Below, piece after piece: positions 34,375-42,151 of a DNA stretch of 64,000 nt. Both the position numbers and the translations under genes were made by a program. The stretch's first letter is position 1. Each line of letters begins with the position of its first letter. Source of the stretch: Aureispira anguillae (lineage in GTDB: Bacteria; Bacteroidota; Bacteroidia; Chitinophagales; Saprospiraceae). The DNA lies in NCBI RefSeq assembly GCF_026000115.1, contig NZ_AP026867.1:217501-281500 (forward strand), given 5' to 3'. The notes beneath the pieces were generated by a model. The model did no database searches. It saw only the letters and a program-made list of their open reading frames with translations, and had not been told where the DNA came from.

Positions 34375-35395
34375 TTTGATGTTGCACGACGGTTGAGTTT
34401 TGTTTGTTGATTATTTTGAAGGTTAATTGAGTTGCTTTATCCTTTTTTATCTCAATGCATCCAAAATTATTCTTCCGAATCGGAAAGCCAATTCTATTTT
34501 TATTGGGTTCTGTTTTGTGCCAACTCTGAGTTAAACCACTAGAGGTTATATCATAGATAGGGTAGGTGTAAGGATTGTCGTATTTGGAGAGTTCCCCCCA
34601 ATGGACATCACCCGATATAAAAACAACCCCATTGGCTTGGGTTTTTTGGATGAGTTGGAGCATTCGTTTTTGTTCATGGGGAACATTGGTCCAGGATTCC
34701 CAACCATTGTATTCATGTGCAAACTGATTGCTAGAGGCAATGATGCGCAAATCTGCGGTCTGTTTTAATTGGTTTTCTAACCAAGCCCATTGAGCTGCTC
34801 CCAAAAAAGTAGAGTCAGCTGATAAGGTAGGTTGATAGTCATTTTTATAAGCATTCTTTTTTTCTTTTTTGCGTTCGGTCAGATTATCTCTAAAACTGCG
34901 TGTATCTAATAGAATAACTTGGATTTTTAAAGGAGCATTTTCTAGCATAACAGCATGATAAATTCCCTTGTGTTGCCAACGCTCAGAGCTTTTAGGTTCT
35001 TCCCAAAAGTTTAAAAAGATTTCTTTAGACGCTTCTTTGAATGGATAATAACGCCCTGCATCATTCTCTCCATAATCGTGATCGTCCCAAGTTGCTAAAA
35101 TCTGGCAGCTTTTTTTTAGCCGTTGAAACTCAGGCTTAGCAGCCAATCGATCGTATTTTTGTTGTAACTCGTTCATATCACGGGTATCTCCATAGATATT
35201 ATCGCCTAAATAGATAAACACATTTGGGTTTCTGTCTGCTACTAAATGTAGAATTGGTTGTTCTTTCTTCTGATTGCTACAAGAACCAAAGGCAATACAG
35301 AAGGTTTCTTCTGCTAGTGTGCTAGAGGGTTGATGTGATGTCAAACAAGCACTAAACATCATACTTAGCGTAAAAAAGAGAAAAAGTTGTTTCAT
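34349..35395 (-). CDS. PhoD-like metallophosphoesterase lipoprotein
   Basis: A 348-residue periplasmic phosphodiesterase/alkaline phosphatase of the PhoD type. The lipoprotein signal MKQLFLFFTLSMMFSAC has its lipid Cys at about 17. The metal-binding motifs are in order: AFGSCSNQ, FIYLGDNIYGD, TWDDHDYGENDAG, QVILLDTRSFRDN, and FISGDVHWGELS with its HxH-like end. The C-terminal part, with the KNRIGFPIRKNNFGCIEI segment, is family-like. Last gene of the operon running from 41949 to 34349, five bases after the DUF1801 gene. Confidence 0.88.
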   Translation of the reverse strand: MKQLFLFFTLSMMFSACLTSHQPSSTLAEETFCIAFGSCSNQKKEQPILHLVADRNPNVFIYLGDNIYGDTRDMNELQQKYDRLAAKPEFQRLKKSCQILATWDDHDYGENDAGRYYPFKEASKEIFLNFWEEPKSSERWQHKGIYHAVMLENAPLKIQVILLDTRSFRDNLTERKKEKKNAYKNDYQPTLSADSTFLGAAQWAWLENQLKQTADLRIIASSNQFAHEYNGWESWTNVPHEQKRMLQLIQKTQANGVVFISGDVHWGELSKYDNPYTYPIYDITSSGLTQSWHKTEPNKNRIGFPIRKNNFGCIEIKKDKATQLTFKIINKQNSTVVQHQIDLSELAF

Positions 35396-35400
35396 AGAAT

Positions 35401-35820
35401 TTATTGCTTCTTTTGCTTTTTGAGGGCTAATTTTTCTTCATCTACTCGGACGGCATCGTATAGATAAGCCCTTAAAATATCTAGGTCAATTTCTTCCAGT
35501 GTTTTAAAATCCCTCCAATAAACATATTTTCGGGTGCCTTTTTCCAAGTAATTAATGTCATCATACATCAAATGACCGTTCGTAAAGCCTAGACGTACTC
35601 CTTCATAACTTTGCTTTTTGCCCCAAAATACAGCTGCTGGCCAAATAAAACAGATATTAGTATGTCGCTTAAAATAAGGTACATTATAGGATAACTTTTC
35701 GGTACAATCTGGAATGCATTCTAAGACAATGCGACGCAAATAACGCACAATCATTCGCTCTTGTTCGGGCAAAAAATCGAAAAACTCATCTAAGCTATCA
35801 AATTTTACATTTTGCATCAT
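35401..35820 (-). CDS. DUF1801 (YdhG-like) protein
   Basis: A 139-residue DUF1801-domain protein. LPEQERMIVRYLRRIVLECI followed by EKLSYNVPYFKRHTNICFIW is the family core, and VRLGFTNGHLMYD is the central strand. Related proteins bind iron-chaperone-like or small ligands, but no function is established. It is 16 bases after the caspase-like gene and 5 bases before the phosphoesterase gene, so all three are probably co-transcribed. Confidence 0.82.
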   Translation of the reverse strand: MMQNVKFDSLDEFFDFLPEQERMIVRYLRRIVLECIPDCTEKLSYNVPYFKRHTNICFIWPAAVFWGKKQSYEGVRLGFTNGHLMYDDINYLEKGTRKYVYWRDFKTLEEIDLDILRAYLYDAVRVDEEKLALKKQKKQ

Positions 35821-35836
35821 TTTAGGACTTAATTAA

Positions 35837-38578
35837 TTATTGGTTGTTGGTTATAACAAGCGGAATGGTAAAAGATAGCCAGCTTCCTGTATCTTCTGTT
35901 TTAGGCGGTTTTTTTAGAATGGCTCTATGTTTATTCGAACTGCTATTTCTTGCTTTGGATTGAATAAGAGTTGGAGCTGGTAAGCCTGTTTGTAAGAACC
36001 CCGATACATCAAAGCGTTGGTAAGCAATTAGAATTTTGATATAAAAAGTAGCTTGCTGTATTTCTTGAGAAAAAAGATTCATTTGCTGAGGTTTTCGAAT
36101 TTTTAATCCATTCAATACTAGCGTTCCTGTTGAATCTGTCTGCGCATTTTTAGGCGGTAGTAAATTATTTCCCATGGTTTGTTGTAAAGGCAAGACTCCA
36201 TAGTTACTATCTAATAATAGGGTAGAAACATAAACATTTTGATCTCCTATTAGGTGTTTAATACTCAAACTAAGATCCAATAAGACAATAGAAGGATCTT
36301 GAGGGTTGACTAGAAAATGAATGGGCAAAACCTCCTTTTGTAAATCGTTGATGGATTGGGTAAGTCCTCGTTCTGCTTGTTGAAAATGTTCCTCCTTCCA
36401 GCTTTGTATGGTAATGGAACGATGTGGAAGGTTATAATCAGGAAGCGCATCTACGGTTTGAATGAGTGGGCGATTATAAATCTTAACAAGAAATTCGAAC
36501 TGATGATTGTTCAACGTTTGGACTTGGAGCTTGTTGTATAAGTTTTGGACGGTTCTCCATTTGCATATTTTTTGAAGGGCTAGAATGATTCTAAAACCAT
36601 CCTTATCGCTTAGTCCATCGGTTTGGCGAAAGGCAGGAACAGGACTGATTTGTTGATTTTGACAAGGATAAACGGCAAAGCCATCTGCTTTTGTTCGGAT
36701 CACAAATTGTGCCTTGTCCATCGTTGTCCAATTGATAAAAGGCGTATAATAGCTTAGGATTTTTTGCTGTGTTTCTTGAAAGTTTATAAAGGCATTTTTT
36801 TGTGTAGCTTGTGTACAAAATACACGTATGTTTTTACTGGGATTGTTGTGGTATACCAACGAAAGATATTCAAAAATGGGAGGGAGAGCAGGAGGCAAAC
36901 TAGTTGTTATTAAATAATTGTCCTTCCATTCTATGGGCGTTTCTACCCCTTTTTTGTATTTGTAAAAAGCAGTATCATTAGGTTTCTGAATAAAAGGAAG
37001 CGTGATGGTTTGCCCATTTTTTTCATATTCTATAGCCGCTGCCTTAAAAAGGAACGAATTTTCTTTTGAGTATAAATACAGCCAGCCTTCTTCTGCCTTA
37101 AGTACAAAATCGGCAGCTGCCTGTTGATCGACTAGCCGTATTGCAGGACCGCCATCACTTTGAAAGTTTTTGAGATTTTTTCGGGGAGGATATTGCTCAA
37201 AAAGCTGCTCAATATTTTCTCCTTCCGACTGTGTTTCTACAAAAACAGGCACCCGCCAGCGACGCATATACTGCGGAGGAACCATTGCATAAAGTTGATT
37301 GCGATGTTTGCGTCGATCAAAATTAGCGGTTGTAAAAGTAACTTGGCTATACCCCGAAGCCACATAATCAATGACTGCATTAGCTTTGCCAATGGGTTGT
37401 TGATCTTGCAGAAAAACTTCAATAGGAATGGCTTTAATATTGCCTTCTAAACTAGGTAATAATTCTAATTCTCCAGCTTTGATCTGCCAATTTGTTCGCC
37501 CCTTAGGAACCAAGGGATAAAAGCCTTTGAATACGTCAATATCTCGCTGCTTTGAACGTTGTCCATGTTGAAGTAAATTCCCTAAGAAAATTTCGTGACG
37601 TTTTGCAAAATTGGGGTTATTGACAAATAAATCAGGCGTTTGTTGATAGACGCCGCCAATATTCATTCTAATTCTATTGAATAAATCATGATAAGAAATC
37701 GTATTCTGACTAGCCGTTAAGACTGCGACCAAATTGCTGGTAAAGACACCTCCCTTATTAGGGATTTCATAGGCAAATTCATGCTTGTCACAGGCTGCTA
37801 GATGGATGTGTTCTGCCATTGGAAGGATCGCATCAAAGGCAGGCTGGTCAGCTTGAATATTGGTAACAACGGTTTGAAGTAAATCTGGAGCCGTTCGAAA
37901 AGCAGTATAGGCATCCATCAGAGCATCAACATCGGGATTTGCCCAAAGGCTGCCACTTTTTTCATAATCAGTAGGCTCTGTAAAACGAGGGACAGGTTGT
38001 GCCCAAGAAACAGGGGCTTGTTCCTCTTGCGCTAGTTCCTGTTCAATTTGATGCAAATCTTTGGTGACTGTCGTTAATAGCTCAGCATGTCGGGTAGCTC
38101 CTGTAGAATGACAAGAATCTTGAATGTAAATCAATTCGGGTTGCTGCGCTTTCCATAGTTCATAGAATAAAAAACGCAATTCTTTGTCTAAGATATTTTT
38201 AACCAATTGTCCATCCTTATTGTTTGTACGAGCATCAGAAGGAACCAAGGTTTGAAAATTACCATCCGCTTCATAAAAATTCGGATGTGCTTTTTCCTTG
38301 GAGCCATGACCTGCATAAAAAAGCAAGACCATGTCCTTGGCGGTTGCCTGTCCGAGATGATTTCGAATATGGCTAATGATATTTTGGCGAGTAGGAGCAT
38401 TTTCTGTTCCTGTAAATAGGGTTTTTAGATGCAGGGTATATTCCGCACTATTTAAGTTGTTTTGAATATAAGTAGCTAGATGTTGAGCATCTTTGATGCA
38501 GCCACTTAAATTTGGAACAAGTGCATTGTCATAATTATCAATGCCTATAAAAAGGGCATAACAATTTTTTTTTTCCAT
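35837..38578 (-). CDS. Caspase-like (peptidase C14) protease with large C-terminal region
   Basis: 913 residues. The N-terminal 160 residues are a caspase/metacaspase domain: CYALFIGIDNYDNALVPNL, LLFYAGHGS with catalytic His91, and YIQDSCHSTG with Cys156 (DSCHS in place of the commoner DCCHSG). The p10-like part follows to about residue 330 (LAACDKHEFAYEIPNKGGVF, then LVAVLTASQNTISYHDLF). The C-terminal 580 residues are beta-rich with unrecognised motifs and a disordered KARNSSSNKHRAILKKPPK near the end. No signal peptide, so cytoplasmic. It lies 26 bases after a gene for a STAND-related membrane protein. Bacterial caspases are often triggered by sensor proteins encoded beside them to cleave effectors or kill the cell. 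Confidence 0.85.
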   Translation of the reverse strand: MEKKNCYALFIGIDNYDNALVPNLSGCIKDAQHLATYIQNNLNSAEYTLHLKTLFTGTENAPTRQNIISHIRNHLGQATAKDMVLLFYAGHGSKEKAHPNFYEADGNFQTLVPSDARTNNKDGQLVKNILDKELRFLFYELWKAQQPELIYIQDSCHSTGATRHAELLTTVTKDLHQIEQELAQEEQAPVSWAQPVPRFTEPTDYEKSGSLWANPDVDALMDAYTAFRTAPDLLQTVVTNIQADQPAFDAILPMAEHIHLAACDKHEFAYEIPNKGGVFTSNLVAVLTASQNTISYHDLFNRIRMNIGGVYQQTPDLFVNNPNFAKRHEIFLGNLLQHGQRSKQRDIDVFKGFYPLVPKGRTNWQIKAGELELLPSLEGNIKAIPIEVFLQDQQPIGKANAVIDYVASGYSQVTFTTANFDRRKHRNQLYAMVPPQYMRRWRVPVFVETQSEGENIEQLFEQYPPRKNLKNFQSDGGPAIRLVDQQAAADFVLKAEEGWLYLYSKENSFLFKAAAIEYEKNGQTITLPFIQKPNDTAFYKYKKGVETPIEWKDNYLITTSLPPALPPIFEYLSLVYHNNPSKNIRVFCTQATQKNAFINFQETQQKILSYYTPFINWTTMDKAQFVIRTKADGFAVYPCQNQQISPVPAFRQTDGLSDKDGFRIILALQKICKWRTVQNLYNKLQVQTLNNHQFEFLVKIYNRPLIQTVDALPDYNLPHRSITIQSWKEEHFQQAERGLTQSINDLQKEVLPIHFLVNPQDPSIVLLDLSLSIKHLIGDQNVYVSTLLLDSNYGVLPLQQTMGNNLLPPKNAQTDSTGTLVLNGLKIRKPQQMNLFSQEIQQATFYIKILIAYQRFDVSGFLQTGLPAPTLIQSKARNSSSNKHRAILKKPPKTEDTGSWLSFTIPLVITNNQ

Positions 38579-38604
38579 TGTGTGGGGTGTTTTATAGCCA
38601 GTAA

Positions 38605-39552
38605 TTAGCGTCTCAAAGCATTTCCTGTTTCTTTGTACAACTCTTCTGCTTTATCTTGTACTTTGTGATAATACCGATCAATCTTACCTCGGATTCCATC
38701 TTCCTTTTCTTGCACAATTGTATTTTGTTGATTGAAGATGGCACTCATTGTTTCATCATCTAGCGTTCCTCTACCTTTTTCATTGCGTTCTGTCGCAATT
38801 AGTTGTGTAATGTATTCGTTGTGTTCTTCTGGAGATAATGCATTAAGGTCAATATCACTATTACTATCATAAATAGAAGAACCACTAATACGATACAATA
38901 AATCACAGGCTAATTGATTGTCATGATTAAGTTCCCATGCTTTTGCAGCCAACTGAAACGCATAATTTTTGTCCTCTTGTTCAAGTGCTGTTTCAGCTAA
39001 GTTACTAAGAGTTGAAGACTGTGCAATATTGCGTTCAATTTCGGCACTTTCCTTGGCCATTCTTAAGGTATCAAAACTAGCAATAAGCTGTTTCGTAAAT
39101 TGAGGATCGGTTTTGAGCAACTGTTGGTACAGCGTATCTGCTCGCATTTCGGCAAGTGTTCTTAGCGAATCTTCTGTTTGCAATAGTTGTACATGCTCCT
39201 CCTCCTCTTGCAACAATGCTTCATTTTGCTCATTGGCCGACCAAGTAATCAAGTTAAAGGCAATCAATAGAGCAGCAACTATAGCAACTAAAAAGTAAAG
39301 ACGATATCTTTTTCGTCGGATAAACTGCTCACTTTTTTTTACTAATTTATATTCTTTAGGAGTCAACTCAATCGAATCCAAAAACGGGTTTATATAAATT
39401 AAATCGTCCTTACTAAGTAGGACATTATTTTCTTCATACAGGGTTAGATGGTCATTTAAGAGCTGATGAATTTTAATGCGCATTTTGTCTTCAACCGAAG
39501 ACTTATCGTAAATGCGTTTGGCTAATATGTCATGAGATAATTCTATTTTCAT
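38605..39552 (-). CDS. STAND-related single-pass membrane protein, paralogue 1
   Basis: 315 residues; start at ATG 39552 (MKIELSHDILAKRIYDKSS), which overlaps the previous stop as ATGA and matches the start of all paralogues. An earlier in-frame ATG (39561) is less likely. Residues 1-75 form the shared module (EDKMRIKIHQLL, LLSKDDLIYINPFL, ELTPKEYKLVKKSE), resembling the HExLIRxWxxL region that follows the NTPase of STAND proteins. A basic stop-transfer and one membrane helix (YFLVAIVAALLIAFNLI) come next. After a coiled coil, one TPR-like repeat (NYAFQLAAKAWELNHDNQLA) and an acidic tail complete it. No NTPase domain is present anywhere in the protein. Confidence 0.78.
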   Translation of the reverse strand: MKIELSHDILAKRIYDKSSVEDKMRIKIHQLLNDHLTLYEENNVLLSKDDLIYINPFLDSIELTPKEYKLVKKSEQFIRRKRYRLYFLVAIVAALLIAFNLITWSANEQNEALLQEEEEHVQLLQTEDSLRTLAEMRADTLYQQLLKTDPQFTKQLIASFDTLRMAKESAEIERNIAQSSTLSNLAETALEQEDKNYAFQLAAKAWELNHDNQLACDLLYRISGSSIYDSNSDIDLNALSPEEHNEYITQLIATERNEKGRGTLDDETMSAIFNQQNTIVQEKEDGIRGKIDRYYHKVQDKAEELYKETGNALRR

Positions 39553-40916
39553 AACAGGCATTTACTCATGGTTAAGAATTTTTGTTGTAGAACAGGGGAG
39601 AGCATAAACTTTTTAGGAGGAGTACTTGGCGATTTTTGAGGAGCCTGAACAAAAGACAGGGCTACAATTCTTCCTTTCTTAAGAAAAATTTTATCTACAG
39701 GTTCTAATTTAGTGGTATAAATTATTTTACCTCCAGGGGCAATCTTTTTTGATAAGTCAATTGATTTGAACTGTTTTGCCGTATGAATATTGAGCTGTGT
39801 TAAATTGGGAATTATTGCCTCTGAATGAGTAGGAGCGAATAAAAAGTGTAATTGCTCATTGATCCCATATTTAATAGAAACTTTAAAGTTTTGAGTTTCT
39901 TTTATTTCAAACCACTTATTGATATTTTTTTGAGCCAAGGTACAATTTAAAGGAGCGGTAACGCTTGGGCGCTTAGGAGGTAATTTTTCTTGGATTACCC
40001 GATGCAGGATGGGAGTCGCTACTTGTTCTTGTTGGTTGGGGCTAGCAGTTGTTGATTTAACAGCTTTTTTGACACCAGCACTACGACTTTGAACCACCGT
40101 ATTCTCTTTAGAAAAAATAACATTTAGATCTTTGTCTTTGAGTCTTCCTCCTTTTTTTTGAGCCTTTTCAATCACAACTTCTTGCTCTTCTGTTGGCAAC
40201 TCTATAAAACTTTCCTCTTCTTTTTCTTGAGAAAGTTCTTCCAAAATTTCTAATGCTTGATTATTATTTTTGTTTAACTCCCAAGCTTTTGCAGCCAATT
40301 GGAAAGCGTATTGGTCATCGTGTTGCTCTTTGGCTTCTTCTGCTAAATCGCTTAACGTTGCAGATTGAGCCAAATCTCGTTGTTGAGTAGCAGCCTGTTG
40401 TTGTTGTCCCAAGGTATCGTACTGCATAATCAATTGTTTGATGACCGCAACATCTGTTAAATCATCTTGATCCACTTCTTCTTTTTTTTCCAAAAGCGTC
40501 TGCGCTCTAAGTTCAGCCAAACTTCTTTCTTCCTGAATTTTGTGAAGCTCTTTTCTTATTTCTTGTTTTTTCTCAAGGGTCAATTGTAACTCATAAAAAG
40601 TTTTAGAGGCTTGAATGCCAAAAATCAACAAGACCAAACAAGTTCCAAGAGCAACAGCCTTTATCGTTCTGCGTTTGCGTAGGGATAGCTGACGGCTTTT
40701 TTTGATGAAAGACAACTCCTGTTGCTCAAGGGTGATTTTTTTTATATATGGTTCAATATAGTCTAAACTATTTTGATCTAATAGCGCCCCAACTTCTGTG
40801 TAGTGCGCATAACGAGTTAGGATAAAATTTTGAATTTTTATCAACATTTTGTCCTCAGCAGAAGCCATGTCATAGATCTTCTTGGCTAATATATCATGTG
40901 CTAATTCTATTTTCAT
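39549..40916 (-). CDS. STAND-related single-pass membrane protein, paralogue 2, with extra C-terminal domain
   Basis: 455 residues beginning MKIELAHDILAKKIYDMASA. It has the same module (EDKMLIKIQNFI, DYIEPYIKKITLEQQELSFI), a membrane helix (AVALGTCLVLLIFGI), a coiled coil, and the TPR-like YAFQLAAKAWELNKNNNQAL. It differs by a linker (about 280-320) and a C-terminal beta-rich domain of about 130 residues (NKWFEIKETQNFKVSIKYGI, FKSIDLSKKIAPGGKIIY). That domain would be on the other side of, or distant from, the sensor module. It is four bases downstream of paralogue 3 and translationally coupled to paralogue 1. Confidence 0.78.
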   Translation of the reverse strand: MKIELAHDILAKKIYDMASAEDKMLIKIQNFILTRYAHYTEVGALLDQNSLDYIEPYIKKITLEQQELSFIKKSRQLSLRKRRTIKAVALGTCLVLLIFGIQASKTFYELQLTLEKKQEIRKELHKIQEERSLAELRAQTLLEKKEEVDQDDLTDVAVIKQLIMQYDTLGQQQQAATQQRDLAQSATLSDLAEEAKEQHDDQYAFQLAAKAWELNKNNNQALEILEELSQEKEEESFIELPTEEQEVVIEKAQKKGGRLKDKDLNVIFSKENTVVQSRSAGVKKAVKSTTASPNQQEQVATPILHRVIQEKLPPKRPSVTAPLNCTLAQKNINKWFEIKETQNFKVSIKYGINEQLHFLFAPTHSEAIIPNLTQLNIHTAKQFKSIDLSKKIAPGGKIIYTTKLEPVDKIFLKKGRIVALSFVQAPQKSPSTPPKKFMLSPVLQQKFLTMSKCLL

Positions 40917-40920
40917 TCCT

Positions 40921-41949
40921 TTATTTTGGAAAACTTATAGATTCGTTTTGTTCTTGCTGTTGTATTTGCTGTTGTAACTCTTTTTGTATTTTTTGAACCT
41001 GATCTTCTACCTCTGCCGCCATTTGTTGAGGAGGAATAAAAGCCTTAGTTGGAGGCGGAGGCGGTTTTTGGCTTATTTTTTTGACCTTTTCGGAAAAAGA
41101 CGAATTTTTCTCACTGATTGCTGTAATTTTATTTTCAGGAGCAAAAATAGCCCTCATTTCTTTGCTACTCAATTTTCCCCAAGCTTTCTCATTGGCTTTG
41201 ATAATATTCCTAGTGCGTTGTTTAGATAAGCTTTTGCCTCGTTTAACATTTCCACATTTATAGATGATTTCCATTGCCTGTTGATTGTTTGGGTTAAGGT
41301 GCCAAGCTTTGACAGCCAATTGAAAGGCATATTTTTTATCTTTGGATGCAATTGGTGCGGCCAACTCACTTAATTTGGCAGATTGAGCAATGTGCAAATC
41401 TGTTAAAAGTTGCTCTTTGGAATAATCCTGTTCTACCTTGTAAGTAGCATAAGAATGAACTAGGGTATCGTTCTTTTTTTGAAGCTTTAGCAAGGCAAGC
41501 CGAAGTTCCTCTTTGGTGGCATCAAGCCCAGCTCTGCTTTCAATTAATGCAGTTGATAATTGCTTCGCTTCTTGCTCAATAGCTTTGTATTTTTGAATTT
41601 CTTTGGCAAGCCGTTCTTGGTTTTGCAACTTGACTTTTTCAGTTCTATTCATAAAATAAGCAATAACAAAAATAACTGCGACAACGATCAATGCCATTAC
41701 CGAGCGTCTTATCCAAATTGCCTGTTGGCTTCTTTGTATGAAAATTAACTCATGCTTTTCTAGGGTTATTCGAGGTAGATAGGGGCGTATGTACTCCATA
41801 TCTTCCTTGGATAAAAGGACGCTGTTTTCTTTGAAGTAGGCAAAACGATTCTTAATAAAATTGCTAACCTTAATTAACATCTTATCCTCTGTTGATGCCA
41901 AGTCAAAAATTTTTTTGGCTAATAAGTCATGTGATAATTCTACCTTCAT
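40921..41949 (-). CDS. STAND-related single-pass membrane protein, paralogue 3
   Basis: 342 residues, first gene of the caspase operon. MKVELSHDLLAKKIFDLAST opens the shared module, followed by EDKMLIKVSNFI, LLSKEDMEYIRPYLPRITLE, a membrane helix (VMALIVVAVIFVIAYFM), a coiled coil (about 105-185) and the repeat KYAFQLAVKAWHLNPNNQQA. It ends in a Pro- and Gln-rich tail (PPPPPTKAF, then QQQIQQQEQNES). All four paralogues keep EDKM/EDRM and the AFQLAxxAW repeat, so both ends of the protein are under constraint. Confidence 0.78.
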   Translation of the reverse strand: MKVELSHDLLAKKIFDLASTEDKMLIKVSNFIKNRFAYFKENSVLLSKEDMEYIRPYLPRITLEKHELIFIQRSQQAIWIRRSVMALIVVAVIFVIAYFMNRTEKVKLQNQERLAKEIQKYKAIEQEAKQLSTALIESRAGLDATKEELRLALLKLQKKNDTLVHSYATYKVEQDYSKEQLLTDLHIAQSAKLSELAAPIASKDKKYAFQLAVKAWHLNPNNQQAMEIIYKCGNVKRGKSLSKQRTRNIIKANEKAWGKLSSKEMRAIFAPENKITAISEKNSSFSEKVKKISQKPPPPPTKAFIPPQQMAAEVEDQVQKIQKELQQQIQQQEQNESISFPK

Positions 41950-42151
41950 TCTTTGTTTAAGAAAGACAAAATTTAAAAAATCATTTTTTGATGGGTATGA
42001 ACTAATATTTTCTGTTCTCTAATTTAAACATTTTTGCAGTAATACTTTATGAATTGTTTGCTTTTCTATAGAAAAGTCAAGTTCCTAGGTTCCCTTATCA
42101 ATAACGCAAAAGATTATAATACCTTGTGTTGCTTCAAAAAAAAGAAAAGAG

